DNA of 64,000 nt from Stutzerimonas xanthomarina (GCF_003935375.1 NZ_RHQM01000002.1:305710-369709); one strand, 5' to 3'. Positions 17,695 to 27,587 are shown, numbered from the stretch's first letter. Notes: generated from the letters alone by a model not told the origin. A program made the numbers and translations.

Positions 17695-18864
17695 TTACTG
17701 CGAATATTCCCGGCAGTAGATGCTCAGGGCATCGAGACGCGCAGCACTTAGCGCTTTGCCCAGCTCGGCACCTTTGAATCCTTGCTCCAGCAGCGGTTTG
17801 ACCGGCACGGCACGGGCCGCGCTGGCCGCGCCGTGCAGATAATCGGCTTCGAAGAGCAACGCGCCGGGCGTGCCTGCCAGGGCGCGCATTTCACAAGCCG
17901 CGACGAACTGCTCGAAGCGCTCCGGCCGCCGGTAGATGTCGAAATGCTGCAGCATGTCGAGCAGTGCATCGGCATGCAGTTTCTTGGCGTTGAACGCGTC
18001 ATCCTGATACCTGCCGAGCAGCATCGCCAGTTCCTGGCAATCTTTCGGTGCCTTGCAGCGCTGGTCGAGCGCGTCGATAGCGTTCAGCCGTGCCTGCTGG
18101 CTATCGGCCGACGTTGTGCAGCCAAGTAGCAGGCAGGCCCAGCGTACCGGCAGTGGCTGGGCATGTTCGGCGCACTGCCGAAGCGTGCCAAGCAGGTGCC
18201 CACCGGCAGCATTGCCCTTGGCGAAGGTGGCGGCCAGTTCCGGGAACAGCTCGGTCAGCGCATCACAGTCCTGCAGCACCTGAATGAACACATCCGGCCG
18301 CGGCTCCATCAGCGCACGCGAAATCTCTTTCCAGCTGCGCTCCGCCGTCAGCGCCGACAACTCGCCGGAGCGTGCCAGTCGGCGCATCAGCTCCAGCGTT
18401 TCGTCGGCGATACGGAAACCCAGTTCGGCGTAGCGTGCGGCGAAGCGCGCCACGCGCAGAACACGCAATGGATCTTCGGCGAAAGCGGGGGAAACGTGGC
18501 GCAATAGCCGTGCCTGCAGGTCGCGCTGACCGCCGTATGGATCGATCAACTGGCCCTGGTCATTTTCGGCGATGGCATTGATGGTGAGATCGCGGCGCTG
18601 CAGATCTTCTTCGAGGGTGACGTCGGGGCTGGCATGGAAGGTAAACCCGCCATAGCCACGACCGCTTTTGCGCTCGGTGCGCGCCAGGGCGTATTCCTCG
18701 CCGGTCTGCGGGTGCAGGAAAACCGGGAAGTCCGCACCAACCGGGCGGAAGCCGCTGGCCTGCATTTCTTCCGGCGTAGCACCGACCACCAGCCAGTCGA
18801 CCTCGGTCACCGGGCGCCCCAACAGACGGTCGCGCACCGCGCCGCCGACTTTATAGATCTGCAT
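17695..18864 (-). CDS. cca: Cca-like tRNA nucleotidyltransferase with altered catalytic site and degenerate HD domain
   Basis: 389 residues against about 410 for typical Cca. The nucleotidyltransferase head is well kept: [56 protein letters not shown]. Two things are unusual. The metal-binding DxD of the head reads EVD (TEVDWLVV), so the first Asp is Glu. The HD phosphohydrolase domain (residues ~220-300) has lost the HPExDTGxH, HDLGKG and GHG motifs and is shorter. It should still belong to the CCA-adding family that repairs tRNA 3' ends; phosphatase activity is not expected. The ATG 18862-18864 has GGAGG five bases upstream; a GTG two codons earlier is too close to it. Confidence 0.88.
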   Translation of the reverse strand: MQIYKVGGAVRDRLLGRPVTEVDWLVVGATPEEMQASGFRPVGADFPVFLHPQTGEEYALARTERKSGRGYGGFTFHASPDVTLEEDLQRRDLTINAIAENDQGQLIDPYGGQRDLQARLLRHVSPAFAEDPLRVLRVARFAARYAELGFRIADETLELMRRLARSGELSALTAERSWKEISRALMEPRPDVFIQVLQDCDALTELFPELAATFAKGNAAGGHLLGTLRQCAEHAQPLPVRWACLLLGCTTSADSQQARLNAIDALDQRCKAPKDCQELAMLLGRYQDDAFNAKKLHADALLDMLQHFDIYRRPERFEQFVAACEMRALAGTPGALLFEADYLHGAASAARAVPVKPLLEQGFKGAELGKALSAARLDALSIYCREYSQ

Positions 18865-18925
18865 GTCCACCTCCGTTGGCGCGGAGGATAAAGGATATCG
18901 GCGCTGAGGCTACAGCGTGGCGGGT

Positions 18926-18956
18926 AAGGAAGGGCCGCGGAGGTGGGCCGCGGCCC
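18926..18956 (-). terminator. Terminator after spoVR
   Basis: GGGCCGCGG (18932-18940) and CCGCGGCCC (18948-18956) form a perfect 9-bp stem with a 7-base loop; the minus-strand transcript continues TTCCTTA. It follows the spoVR stop by 4 bases. Confidence 0.65.
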
Positions 18957-18960
18957 ACTG

Positions 18961-20508
18961 TCAGGCGAAGTTCATGCCGGGAAAACGGTTGTCGGTCTCT
19001 GCCTCGCTGCTGGGTCTTGGTGGCATGTGATGGGTATTGACCAGCTTGTCGTCCTGCATCGACTGCAGGTGAACATCGAAGCCCCACAGCCGATGCAGAT
19101 GCTTGAGCACCTCTTCGGTGGACCCGCCTAATGGCTTGCGGTCGTGCTGCATGTGACGCAAAGTCAGCGAGCGATCGCCGCGACGGTCGACGTTCCATAC
19201 CTGGACGTTGGGCTCGCGGTTGCCGAGGTTGTATTGCGCGGCGAGCAGTTCGCGAATGGTGTGGTAACCGCTTTCATCGTGGATCGCCGGGACCAGCAGC
19301 TCGTCCTTGCGGTCATCGTCAAGGATGCTGAACAGCTTGAGGTCGCGGATCACCTTAGGCGAGAGAAACTGCAGGATAAAGCTCTCGTCCTTGAAGTTGT
19401 TCATGGCGAACTTGACGGTAGTCAGCCAGTCGCTGCCGGCGATCTCCGGGAACCAGCGCTTGTCCTCCTCGGTGGGGTGCTCGCAGATCCGGCGGATGTC
19501 CTGGTACATGGCGAAGCCCAGGGTGTAGGGGTTGATGCCGCTGTAGTACGGGCTGTCGAAGCCTGGCTGGTAGATCACGCTGGTATGCGACTGCAGGAAC
19601 TCCATCATGAAGCCGTCGGTGACCAGGCCCTCGTCATACAGATCGTTGAGCAGGGTGTAGTGCCAGAATGTCGCCCAGCCTTCGTTCATCACCTGGGTCT
19701 GGCGCTGTGGATAGAAGTACTGCGCGATCTTGCGCACGATACGCACCACCTCGCGCTGCCATGGCTCCAGCAGCGGGGCGTGCTTCTCGATGAAATAGAG
19801 GATGTTTTCCTGCGGCTCTGCCGGGAAACGCTGACTGTCCGCCAACCCATCGCCCTTGTCCGTGCCCTTGGGAATGGTGCGCCAGAGGTCGTTGATCTGC
19901 CGTTGCAGATGCTCCTCGCGATCCTTCTGGCGTCGGCGCTCTTCTTCCGCAGAGATGGGGTAGGGACGCTTGTAGCGGTCGACACCGTAGTTCATCAGTG
20001 CGTGGCAGGAGTCGAGCAGGTCTTCCACCGCATCGATGCCGTGACGCTCCTCGCACTGCATGATGTACTGCTTGGCGAACACCAGGTAATCGATGATCGA
20101 GCTGGCGTCTGTCCAGGTGCGGAACAGGTAGTTGCCCTTGAAGAAGCTGTTGTGCCCGTAGCTGGCGTGGGCGATCACCAGTGCCTGCATGCACATGGTG
20201 TTCTCTTCCATCAGGTAGGCGATGCAGGGATCGGAATTGATGACGATCTCGTAGGCCAGACCCATCTGCCCGCGCTTGTAGTGTTTCTCGGTGTGCAGGA
20301 ACTGCTTGCCGTATGACCAGTGGTGGTAACCCAGCGGCATGCCAACCGAGGCGTAGGCGTCCATCATCTGCTCGGCGGTGATCACCTCGATCTGGTTCGG
20401 GTAGGTGTCCAGCGCGTAGCGCTCGGCGATGCGGCCGATCTCGCGGTCGTACTGCCGAATCAGGTCGAAGGTCCATTCCGAGCCGGTGGAAATGGGCTGT
20501 CGCTTCAT
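18961..20508 (-). CDS. spoVR: SpoVR family protein
   Basis: 515 residues, the usual length of the YcgB/SpoVR family. Recognisable stretches are LPLGYHHWSYGKQF-type (MPLGYHHWSYGKQFLHTE), AHASYGHNSFFKGNY and MNEGWATFWHY, rich in conserved His and Glu but with no proven chemistry. In Bacillus it is linked to spore cortex formation; in Gram-negatives it is part of the conserved prkA-yeaH-spoVR set linked to stress and stationary phase. Last gene of that operon here, 10 bases after yeaH. The ATG at 20506-20508 has a GAGGTG ribosome-binding site. Confidence 0.93.
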   Translation of the reverse strand: MKRQPISTGSEWTFDLIRQYDREIGRIAERYALDTYPNQIEVITAEQMMDAYASVGMPLGYHHWSYGKQFLHTEKHYKRGQMGLAYEIVINSDPCIAYLMEENTMCMQALVIAHASYGHNSFFKGNYLFRTWTDASSIIDYLVFAKQYIMQCEERHGIDAVEDLLDSCHALMNYGVDRYKRPYPISAEEERRRQKDREEHLQRQINDLWRTIPKGTDKGDGLADSQRFPAEPQENILYFIEKHAPLLEPWQREVVRIVRKIAQYFYPQRQTQVMNEGWATFWHYTLLNDLYDEGLVTDGFMMEFLQSHTSVIYQPGFDSPYYSGINPYTLGFAMYQDIRRICEHPTEEDKRWFPEIAGSDWLTTVKFAMNNFKDESFILQFLSPKVIRDLKLFSILDDDRKDELLVPAIHDESGYHTIRELLAAQYNLGNREPNVQVWNVDRRGDRSLTLRHMQHDRKPLGGSTEEVLKHLHRLWGFDVHLQSMQDDKLVNTHHMPPRPSSEAETDNRFPGMNFA

Positions 20509-20518
20509 GCTGCACACC

Positions 20519-21790
20519 TCAGCTGGTCATGCGCCGCTGGAAGAGTTCGCGGAACACTGGGTAGATGTCCCCGGCGCTGACCAACTGCTGTTGGGCGAAC
20601 GCATCGGAAAAGGCTTCTGCGACCTGGTTGTACTCGTACCAGAGCGCCTGGTGTTCGCGCGGGGTGATTTCAACGTAGGTGAAGTACTGCACGAACGGCA
20701 TGATCTGGTTGATCAGGATGTCGCGGCACAGCGGCGAATCGTCGTTCCAGTTGTCGCCGTCGGAAGCCTGAGCGGCGTAGATGTTCCACTCGTTGGCCGG
20801 GTAACGCTCGGCCATGATCTCCTGCATCATCTTCAGGGCGCTGGAGACGATGGTGCCGCCGGTCTCCCGCGAGTAGAAGAACTCTTCCTCGTCGACTTCC
20901 TTGGCGCTGGTGTGGTGACGGATGAATACCACATCGATCTTGTCGTAGTTCCGCTTGAGGAAAAGGTACAGCAGGATGAAGAAGCGCTTGGCGATATCCT
21001 TGGTGGCCTGGGTCATGGAGCCGGAAACGTCCATCAGGCAGAACATCACTGCCTTGGAGCTGGGGTTGGGATGCTTGACCAGCAGGTTGTACTTCAGGTC
21101 GAAGGTGTCGAGAAACGGCACGCGCTTGATCCGCGCAGTGAGCCGCTCGATCTCCTCTTCCGTGGCCTTGATGTCGCCGAAGTTATTCGGTTCCTCCAGA
21201 CGCAAGCGCTCCAGCTCTGCCTTCAACGCTCTCAGCTGGGACCGGCTGCTGCCGGACAGCGCGATGCGTCGGGCATGGGCCGAGCGCAGCGTGCGCACGA
21301 TGTTGATGCGCGACGGGTTGCCCTCGTTGCTGATGCCGGCCCGCACGGTTTTGAAGGTATCGGTGCCGGTCAGGTGACGCTTGACCAGATTGGGCAGCTC
21401 CAGGTCCTCGAACATGAAATCGAGGAATTCTTCCTGGGTGATCTGGAAGACGAAGTCGTCCATGCCGTCGCCGCTGTTGCTGGCCTGGCCGGCGCCCTGG
21501 CCACCGCCGCCGCCCTGCGGCCTGGGGATGCGTTCGCCGGCAACGAACTCCTTGTTGCCCGGATGGACGATGGTCTGGCGGCCGCCGCGGCCGTGGTGCA
21601 GCACCGGCTCATCGATGTCGCGGCCGGGAATGCTGATCTGCTCGCCATGCTCCATGTCGGTGATGGAGCGCCGGCCGACGGCTTCCTCCACCGCCTTCTT
21701 GATATGCCCACGGTACCGCTGCAGGAAACGCTGGCGGTTCACCGTGCTCTTGTTCTTGCCATTCAGGCGACGATCGATCACGTAGCTCAT
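20519..21790 (-). CDS. yeaH: YeaH/YhbH family protein (DUF444) with VWA-like domain
   Basis: 423 residues. The N-terminal part has the family start [20 protein letters not shown] (20 residues) and a Gly-rich segment near 90-105. The C-terminal half holds [21 protein letters not shown], a MIDAS-like DxSxS motif of von Willebrand A domains. Its function is not settled; in E. coli yeaGH responds to nitrogen starvation and stationary phase. It lies between prkA and spoVR; the 81-base gap to prkA contains a perfect 16-bp hairpin. Confidence 0.93.
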   Translation of the reverse strand: MSYVIDRRLNGKNKSTVNRQRFLQRYRGHIKKAVEEAVGRRSITDMEHGEQISIPGRDIDEPVLHHGRGGRQTIVHPGNKEFVAGERIPRPQGGGGGQGAGQASNSGDGMDDFVFQITQEEFLDFMFEDLELPNLVKRHLTGTDTFKTVRAGISNEGNPSRINIVRTLRSAHARRIALSGSSRSQLRALKAELERLRLEEPNNFGDIKATEEEIERLTARIKRVPFLDTFDLKYNLLVKHPNPSSKAVMFCLMDVSGSMTQATKDIAKRFFILLYLFLKRNYDKIDVVFIRHHTSAKEVDEEEFFYSRETGGTIVSSALKMMQEIMAERYPANEWNIYAAQASDGDNWNDDSPLCRDILINQIMPFVQYFTYVEITPREHQALWYEYNQVAEAFSDAFAQQQLVSAGDIYPVFRELFQRRMTS

Positions 21791-21819
21791 AGGCCCTCCG
21801 GGCTTGGCTGAAACCATAG

Positions 21820-21861
21820 GCCTGAAGCTGGAAGCGTGCCGCGATGCTTCCAGCTTCAGGC
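21820..21861. repeat. Perfect 16-bp inverted repeat between prkA and yeaH
   Basis: GCCTGAAGCTGGAAGC (21820-21835) and its exact complement (21846-21861) are separated by 10 bases. The core GCCTGAAGCT recurs at 26461-26470 upstream of rsmA, so this looks like a member of a dispersed REP-like family. In the prkA-yeaH-spoVR message it would form a strong stem without a T-run, which could stabilise the upstream part or reduce downstream expression. Confidence 0.75.
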
Positions 21862-21871
21862 TTCCAGCCAC

Positions 21872-23794
21872 TTACTGCGATTTACGCACCCGCAGATACC
21901 ATTCGGACAGCAGGCGAACCTGCTTCTCGGTGTAGCCACGCTCGACCATGCGCACGACGAAGTCGTTGTGCTTCTTCTGGTCTTCCTTGCTCGCCTTGGC
22001 GTTGAAGCTGATTACTGGCAGCAGGTCCTCGGTGTTGGAGAACATCTTCTTCTCGATCACCACGCGCAGCTTCTCGTAGGACAGCCACGACGGGTTCTTG
22101 CCGTTGTTGTTGGCGCGGGCGCGCAGCACGAAGTTGACAATCTCGTTGCGGAAGTCCTTCGGATTGCTGATGCCGGCCGGCTTCTCGATCTTCTCCAGTT
22201 CCTCGTTGAGCGCCACGCGATTGAGGATCTCGCCGGTTTCCGGATCGCGGTATTCCTGATCCTGAATCCAGAAATCCGCATACAGCACGTAGCGGTCGAA
22301 GATGTTCTGCCCATACTCGCTGTAGGACTCGAGGTAGGCAGTCTGGATCTCCTTGCCGATGAACTCGATGTAGCGCGGCGCCAGGTACTCCTTGATGAAG
22401 CGCAGGTAGCGCTCGCGCATCTCGGCCGGGAACTGTTCCTGCTCGATCTGCTGCTCCAGCACGTAGAGCAGGTGCACCGGGTTCGCCGCGATCTCGTGCG
22501 GGTCGAAGTTGAAGACCTTGGACAGGATCTTGAAGGCGAAACGAGTGGAGAGACCGTTCATGCCTTCGTCGACGCCGGCGGTGTCGCGGTATTCCTGGAT
22601 CGACTTGGCCTTGGGATCGGTGTCCTTGAGGTTCTCGCCGTCATACACGCGCATCTTCGAATAGATGTTGGAGTTCTCCGGCTCCTTCAGGCGCGACAGC
22701 ACGGAGAACTGTGCGAGCATCTTCAGGGTGTCCGGCGCGCAATGAGCATGGGCCAGCGAGCTGTTGGTCAGCAGCTTGTCGTAGATCTTGATCTCGTCAC
22801 TGACCCGCAGGCAGTAGGGCACCTTGACGATGTAGATACGGTCGATGAAGGCTTCGTTGTTCTTGTTGTTGCGAAAGCTGTGCCATTCCGACTCGTTGGA
22901 GTGGGCCAGCAATATGCCGCTGTAAGGAATTGCGCCGAGGCCTTCGGTGCTGTTGTAGTTGCCTTCCTGGGTGGCGGTCAGCAGCGGGTGCAGCACCTTG
23001 ATCGGTGCCTTGAACATCTCGACGAACTCCATCAGGCCCTGGTTGGCCCGGCACAGCGCACCCGAATAGCTGTAGGCGTCCGCATCGTTCTGTGGAAACT
23101 CCTCCAGCTTGCGGATATCGACCTTGCCCACCAGCGAGGAGATGTCCTGGTTGTTCTCGTCGCCCGGTTCGGTCTTGGCAACCGCGATCTGGTTGAGGAT
23201 CGACGGGTACAGCTTGACCACGCGGAATTTGGAGATGTCGCCGCCGAACTCCTGCAGGCGCTTGGTAGCCCAGGGCGACATGATCGAGTTCAGGTAGCGC
23301 CGTGGGATGCCGTAGTCCTCCTCGAGGATCTGCGCATCTTCGATTGGGTTGAACAGCCCCAATGGCGACTCGAACACTGGCGAGTCCTTGATTGCGTAGA
23401 AGGGCACATGCTCCATCAGCTGCTTTAGCTTCTCGGCAAGCGACGATTTACCCCCGCCCACCGGACCGAGGAGATAGAGGATCTGCTTCTTCTCTTCCAG
23501 CCCCTGCGCGGCGTGACGGAAGTAGGAAACGATCTGGTCGATGCACTCCTCCATGCCATGGAAATCCTCGAAGGCCGGATAACGGCGGATCACCTTGTTG
23601 GAGAAGATGCGCGACAGTCGCGAGTCGACCGATGTGTCGACCAGTTCGGGCTCGCCGATCGCCATCAGCAGGCGCTCGGCGGCGCTGGCATAGGTACCTG
23701 GGTCCGCCTTGCACAGATCGAGATATTCCTGGAGGGAATACTCCTCCTGGCGGGTCGCTTCGAAACGTTGTTGGAAGTGGCTGAAAATGCTCAT
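21872..23794 (-). CDS. prkA: PrkA family serine protein kinase / AAA protein
   Basis: 640 residues, the usual length. An N-terminal AAA region holds LYLLGPVGGGKSSLAEKLK (Walker A, near residue 110), and the C-terminal third is the PrkA kinase-like domain (KILSKVFNFDPHEIAANPVHLL and following). E. coli YeaG and Bacillus PrkA phosphorylate proteins on Ser under starvation; the B. subtilis protein has also been reported to act as an AAA+ protease. It heads the prkA-yeaH-spoVR operon. The 270 bases upstream contain the end of the glpE transcript and presumably its promoter, but I could not assign a convincing one. Confidence 0.95.
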   Translation of the reverse strand: MSIFSHFQQRFEATRQEEYSLQEYLDLCKADPGTYASAAERLLMAIGEPELVDTSVDSRLSRIFSNKVIRRYPAFEDFHGMEECIDQIVSYFRHAAQGLEEKKQILYLLGPVGGGKSSLAEKLKQLMEHVPFYAIKDSPVFESPLGLFNPIEDAQILEEDYGIPRRYLNSIMSPWATKRLQEFGGDISKFRVVKLYPSILNQIAVAKTEPGDENNQDISSLVGKVDIRKLEEFPQNDADAYSYSGALCRANQGLMEFVEMFKAPIKVLHPLLTATQEGNYNSTEGLGAIPYSGILLAHSNESEWHSFRNNKNNEAFIDRIYIVKVPYCLRVSDEIKIYDKLLTNSSLAHAHCAPDTLKMLAQFSVLSRLKEPENSNIYSKMRVYDGENLKDTDPKAKSIQEYRDTAGVDEGMNGLSTRFAFKILSKVFNFDPHEIAANPVHLLYVLEQQIEQEQFPAEMRERYLRFIKEYLAPRYIEFIGKEIQTAYLESYSEYGQNIFDRYVLYADFWIQDQEYRDPETGEILNRVALNEELEKIEKPAGISNPKDFRNEIVNFVLRARANNNGKNPSWLSYEKLRVVIEKKMFSNTEDLLPVISFNAKASKEDQKKHNDFVVRMVERGYTEKQVRLLSEWYLRVRKSQ

Positions 23795-24025
23795 GACTTC
23801 ACCTCGATCGATACACGAATAGGCGCGTCATCAGGCACTCTGGGCCCGGCCGAAGTGGCGGCCAGTGGAGTTCCCCCGAACACCTAATGGTCGAAACCCT
23901 GAAATCCGTCAGCCGTTTCCCGGCTTCGTTTATTTGGATGGCCTGAACTCAAGGATAGTTCGGATTCGGCAAGATCAAGGGCGGGGAGGGGATTTAGGCG
24001 CTGCCGTTCGGCTGTTGATAGCGCC

Positions 24026-24046
24026 TAGCCCGCGGATGGCGGGCTA
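24026..24046 (-). terminator. Hairpin after glpE
   Basis: TAGCCCGC-GGATG-GCGGGCTA is a perfect 8-bp stem, 19 bases beyond the glpE stop on the minus strand. No T-run follows in that direction, so it is only a probable 3' end of the lptD-glpE transcript. Confidence 0.5.
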
Positions 24047-24064
24047 TCGGGGGGAAATAAATTT

Positions 24065-24397
24065 TTACGCTTGTTCTTCGCCGCGCTCGACATCGGCCGG
24101 ATAGGTGTGGCGCCAGAGTTCGAAGCCGCCGTCGAGGCTGTAGACGTCCGAAAAGCCCTGATTGACCAGATAGGCCGCTGCGCTCTGGCTGGACTGGCCG
24201 TGATAGCAGGTGACGATCAGCGGCTGGTCGAGATCGGCGGCGGCAATGAAATCCGGCAGCGAGTGGTTGTCCAGATGCAGCGAGCCGCTGATGTGGCCGT
24301 TGGCATAGCTGTGCGGATCGCGGATGTCCACGATTACGGCGCCGCTGCTGCGCATGGTCTGCGCCTGTTCCGGTGGGATGCGTTTGAAGTCGGTCAT
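24065..24397 (-). CDS. glpE: Thiosulfate sulfurtransferase GlpE (rhodanese)
   Basis: 110 residues, a single rhodanese domain. [15 protein letters not shown] near residue 65 is the active-site loop with the catalytic Cys. GlpE transfers sulfur from thiosulfate to cyanide or thioredoxin-like acceptors in the cytoplasm. Its start overlaps the apaH stop by 4 bases, so it is the last gene of the lptD-surA-pdxA-rsmA-apaG-apaH-glpE series, as in P. aeruginosa. Confidence 0.93.
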   Translation of the reverse strand: MTDFKRIPPEQAQTMRSSGAVIVDIRDPHSYANGHISGSLHLDNHSLPDFIAAADLDQPLIVTCYHGQSSQSAAAYLVNQGFSDVYSLDGGFELWRHTYPADVERGEEQA

Positions 24398-25221
24398 GCG
24401 GGTTTCCCGTGTTCACATTCGCAGCGGTGCATTTCGCCGCTGTCGAGGTTCATCAAGGTCATGGCGTTGCCCCAGACGCAGCCAGTGTCCAGCGCGAAGA
24501 CGTTCGGTTCGTCGCATTGACCCTCCAGCGCAGCCCAGTGACCAAAGATCAGTTTGACGTTGCGGGTCTTGCGATTGGCGTGGCTAAACCAAGGCGAGTA
24601 GCCGGCGGGGGCGCTGTCGGCGCCTTCCTTCGCTTCCAGATCGAGGGTGCCGTCGGCCTTGCAGAAGCGCATGCGGGTGAAGTAGTTGGTGATCAGGCGC
24701 AGCCGCGGCACCCCGTGCAGCTCCTTGTTCCATTTCGCCGGTTGATTACCGTACATGCCGTCGAGGAACGGCATCAGCAGTGCGTCGTCCTGCAGTGCCT
24801 GCTCGACTTCCAAGGCGCGCTTGAGTGCCTTTTCCAGCGACCACTGCGGCGGAATGCCGGCATGCACCATCGCGGTGTGACGCGCGGCTTCGTAATGAAT
24901 GAGCTTCTGCTGGCGCAGCCAGTCGATCAGGTCGGTCCGATCCGGCGCGGACAGAATTGCTTGCAGCGTGTCGGACTTGCGCATGCGCTCTATGTTGTGA
25001 GCCACAGCCAGCAGGTGCAGGTCGTGATTGCCGAGGACGGTGATTGCGGACGATCCGAGATCGCGTACGAAGCGCAGTGCCTCGAGCGATTGCGGGCCGC
25101 GGTTGACCAGGTCGCCGGCCAGCCACAGGCAGTCTCGCGAAGGGCTGAAGTCGACGCGCTCCAACAAACAGGTCAGCGGTTCGAGGCAACCCTGCAGGTC
25201 GCCGACGGCATAGGTCGTCAA
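24394..25221 (-). CDS. apaH: Bis(5'-nucleosyl)-tetraphosphatase, symmetrical (ApaH)
   Basis: 275 residues. The calcineurin-type metallophosphatase motifs are all visible: YAVGDLQGC at the N-terminus, [12 protein letters not shown] near residue 38, [10 protein letters not shown] near 63, and the His-containing IFGHWAAL near 220. It splits Ap4A symmetrically to two ADP and also removes Np4 caps from RNA. The gene overlaps apaG upstream and glpE downstream by 4 bases each, indicating coupled translation. Confidence 0.97.
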   Translation of the reverse strand: MTTYAVGDLQGCLEPLTCLLERVDFSPSRDCLWLAGDLVNRGPQSLEALRFVRDLGSSAITVLGNHDLHLLAVAHNIERMRKSDTLQAILSAPDRTDLIDWLRQQKLIHYEAARHTAMVHAGIPPQWSLEKALKRALEVEQALQDDALLMPFLDGMYGNQPAKWNKELHGVPRLRLITNYFTRMRFCKADGTLDLEAKEGADSAPAGYSPWFSHANRKTRNVKLIFGHWAALEGQCDEPNVFALDTGCVWGNAMTLMNLDSGEMHRCECEHGKPA

Positions 25222-25601
25222 TGCAATGCTCCGGGTACGGCCAGGCGGAACGGCGCAATGAGCGCATCGAAACTGTGACCATCCTCGGCCAACATCTCAT
25301 AGCTGCCTTGCATGCTGCCGACACAGGTGGCCAGCAGCGTTCCGCTGGTGTAGACGTGGTGTTCGCCTGGTGCGATCAGCGGCTGCTCGCCAATGACGCC
25401 GGCACCGCGCACTTCCTGCACCTGGCCGTCGCCATCGGTGATGATCCAGTGTCGCGACAGCAGCTGCGCCGCCACCTCGCCATTGTTTTCGATGGTTACG
25501 GTGTAGGCAAAGGCATAGCGGTTTTGTTCCGGCTCCGATTGCGCGGCCAGATAGCGAGGCGTGACGCTGACGTCGATGCGGTAGCGGTTATCGTCGGACA
25601 T
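25218..25601 (-). CDS. apaG: ApaG protein
   Basis: 127 residues, a single ApaG/fibronectin-III-like beta-sandwich domain: VSVTPRYL at the N-terminus, [21 protein letters not shown], and [14 protein letters not shown] near residue 95. Biochemical role is uncertain; it is associated with magnesium/cobalt resistance phenotypes in enterics. It lies 40 bases after rsmA and overlaps apaH by 4 bases, the standard arrangement. Confidence 0.95.
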   Translation of the reverse strand: MSDDNRYRIDVSVTPRYLAAQSEPEQNRYAFAYTVTIENNGEVAAQLLSRHWIITDGDGQVQEVRGAGVIGEQPLIAPGEHHVYTSGTLLATCVGSMQGSYEMLAEDGHSFDALIAPFRLAVPGALH

Positions 25602-25641
25602 GAGTCTGCTCGCTGTTGAAGGCAGGGTAGAGACCGAAGCC

Positions 25642-26436
25642 TCAGCTGCGTTCTGTCAGTTGGTCGGAAAGGCGAACGAAGGCCGCCAGATCCAGTTGTT
25701 CGGGCCGCAGGCTGCCATCCACATCCGCCGCTGCGATGGCGTCGGCGTCCAGCAGCCCCTTGAGGGTATTGCGCAAGGTCTTGCGCCGTTGGTTGAACGC
25801 CTCGCGCACTACGCGCTCCAGTTGATGGTGATCTCGCGCTGGACGCGGCAGCGTCTCATGTGGCACCAGGCGAACGATCGCCGAATCGACCTTTGGCGCT
25901 GGGTTGAACGCGCCCGGCCCGACGTTGAACAGGTGCTCTACCCGGCAGTGATACTGCACCATGATCGACAGTCGGCCCCAGTCGCCGCCGCCCGGCAGCG
26001 CGGCCAGGCGTTCGACCACTTCCTTCTGCAGCATGAAATGCATGTCGCGGATCAGGTGCGCGTGGTCGAGCAGGTGAAAGATCAGCGGGGTAGAGATGTT
26101 GTAGGGCAGGTTGCCGACGATTCGCAGGCTGTTCGGCTCTGCGCTGAGGCGACCGAAGTCGAACTTCAGCGCGTCGCCCTGGTGCAGATTGAAGTTCTCG
26201 CGCCCAGCGAATTTGCCCTGCAGGATGGGGATCAGGTCGAGGTCGAGCTCGACGACATCCAGATGCGCGCCGCTGTCGAGCAGTCCTTCGGTCAATGCAC
26301 CCTGGCCTGGGCCGATCTCCACCAGTCGCTCACCCGGTTTGGCATGAATCGCCCGCAGGATGCGGTGAATGACGCCAGCGTCGTGCAGGAAGTTCTGGCC
26401 AAAGCGCTTGCGTGCGCGGTGCTGATAATCGGACAT
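25642..26436 (-). CDS. rsmA: 16S rRNA (adenine1518-N6/adenine1519-N6) dimethyltransferase RsmA
   Basis: 264 residues. [10 protein letters not shown] at residues ~11-20 is the family start; [16 protein letters not shown] is the SAM-binding motif I and [17 protein letters not shown] the catalytic NLPY motif. It dimethylates two adjacent adenines near the 3' end of 16S rRNA; loss gives kasugamycin resistance. It follows pdxA after a 113-base gap that contains a repeat related to the hairpin upstream of yeaH. Confidence 0.97.
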   Translation of the reverse strand: MSDYQHRARKRFGQNFLHDAGVIHRILRAIHAKPGERLVEIGPGQGALTEGLLDSGAHLDVVELDLDLIPILQGKFAGRENFNLHQGDALKFDFGRLSAEPNSLRIVGNLPYNISTPLIFHLLDHAHLIRDMHFMLQKEVVERLAALPGGGDWGRLSIMVQYHCRVEHLFNVGPGAFNPAPKVDSAIVRLVPHETLPRPARDHHQLERVVREAFNQRRKTLRNTLKGLLDADAIAAADVDGSLRPEQLDLAAFVRLSDQLTERS

Positions 26437-26451
26437 CGGGGCTCCAGGGCG

Positions 26452-26480
26452 CAGCTTGAAGCCTGAAGCTCAAAGCTGAA
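26452..26480. repeat. Partial palindromic repeat upstream of rsmA
   Basis: CAGCTTGAAGCCTGAAGCT and the following CAAAGCTGAA form an imperfect palindrome (AGCTTGAAG against CTCAAAGCT). It shares the decamer GCCTGAAGCT with the perfect hairpin at 21820-21861, suggesting a dispersed intergenic repeat family. Confidence 0.55.
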
Positions 26481-26549
26481 AACGAATAAGGCGCGTATTT
26501 TAGCAGGCGAGGGCGGCAAGAAGATCGTTCGAGCCGCGTGGGGTGCGTG

Positions 26550-27542
26550 CTAGCTCTGGCTGCCGACCATCTGGTAGGCCGTTTCCAGTGCGACCCGCAG
26601 GCTGCCAGTGTCGATTTTGCCGCTGCCGGCCAGATCCAGCGCGGTGCCATGATCTACCGATGTGCGAACGATCGGCAGGCCCAAGGTCACGTTGACCGCG
26701 GCACCGAAACCCTTGTACTTGAGTACCGGCAGGCCCTGGTCGTGGTACATCGCCAGCACTGCGTCGCAGAACTCGAGATTTTTGGGGGTGAACAGCGTAT
26801 CGGCTGGCAGCGGGCCGATCAGATCAAGCCCCTCGTCACGCAGCCTGGTCAGCACGGGCTCGATGATCTCGATTTCTTCGCGGCCCAGGTGGCCGCCCTC
26901 ACCCGCATGCGGGTTCAGGCCGCAGACAAGAATACGTGGTTGGGTAATGCCGAACTTGCTGACCAGATCGTGGTGCAGGATTCGCGTAACCCGCTCTAGG
27001 CGCTCCGCGGTAATCGCTGCGGCGACATCCTTGAGCGGCAGGTGGGTGGTGACCAGCGCGACACGCAATCCGTGCGTGGCCAGCATCATGACCACCTGCT
27101 CGGTGCGGGTCAGCTCGGCGAGAAACTCGGTATGGCCTGAAAAGGGGATGCCGGCCTCATTGATCACACCCTTGTGCACCGGCGCGGTGATCATGCCGGC
27201 GAAGCTGCCGTCGAGACACCCGTTTCCAGCTCGGGTTAGCGTTTCCAGTACGTAGTGGCCGTTGCGCGCGTCGAGCTGGCCTGCGATCACCGGTGCATCC
27301 AAGGGAGTATCCCAGACATACAGACAGTTGGCCGGCGCCGGTTGGCTTGGCCAGCCATGTGGCCCGACTTCCCGCAGCTCAATCGTCAGTCCCAGTTGCG
27401 AGGCGCGCTCTGCCAGCAGCGAACAACTGGCGATGGCTACCAGGATCTGAGGCTGGGCCTCGCGCGCCAGCAGCAGACATAAGTCCGGGCCGATGCCGGC
27501 CGGTTCGCCGGGGGTGAGAACGAAGGGGCGGGGAGCGGTCAT
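26550..27542 (-). CDS. pdxA: 4-hydroxythreonine-4-phosphate dehydrogenase PdxA
   Basis: 330 residues. [14 protein letters not shown] at the N-terminus is the family signature, and metal-ligand His residues occur in [23 protein letters not shown] and [11 protein letters not shown]. It oxidises 4-phosphohydroxy-L-threonine in the DXP-dependent pyridoxal phosphate pathway. The ATG 27540-27542 gives the conserved N-terminus; a longer frame upstream overlaps the terminator-like hairpin and is not used. It lies between surA and rsmA, as in E. coli. Confidence 0.97.
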   Translation of the reverse strand: MTAPRPFVLTPGEPAGIGPDLCLLLAREAQPQILVAIASCSLLAERASQLGLTIELREVGPHGWPSQPAPANCLYVWDTPLDAPVIAGQLDARNGHYVLETLTRAGNGCLDGSFAGMITAPVHKGVINEAGIPFSGHTEFLAELTRTEQVVMMLATHGLRVALVTTHLPLKDVAAAITAERLERVTRILHHDLVSKFGITQPRILVCGLNPHAGEGGHLGREEIEIIEPVLTRLRDEGLDLIGPLPADTLFTPKNLEFCDAVLAMYHDQGLPVLKYKGFGAAVNVTLGLPIVRTSVDHGTALDLAGSGKIDTGSLRVALETAYQMVGSQS

Positions 27543-27587
27543 CAGGCTTCTCTCTGCATGGCGTGTGGCGTTCAACCGCCTGAAATG

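Noticed and set aside
19144..20316. Plus-strand open frame of 390 codons opposite spoVR
   Set aside because: The opposite strand encodes a full-length SpoVR; the antisense frame has no ribosome-binding site or recognisable domain.
21836..23428. Plus-strand open frame of 530 codons opposite prkA
   Set aside because: Antisense of the conserved PrkA frame; the Val/Leu/Gln-rich product shows no domain.
23795..24064. Sigma-54 promoter upstream of prkA (expected from the nitrogen-starvation link in E. coli)
   Set aside because: No GG-N10-GC element with the right flanks was seen on the minus strand.
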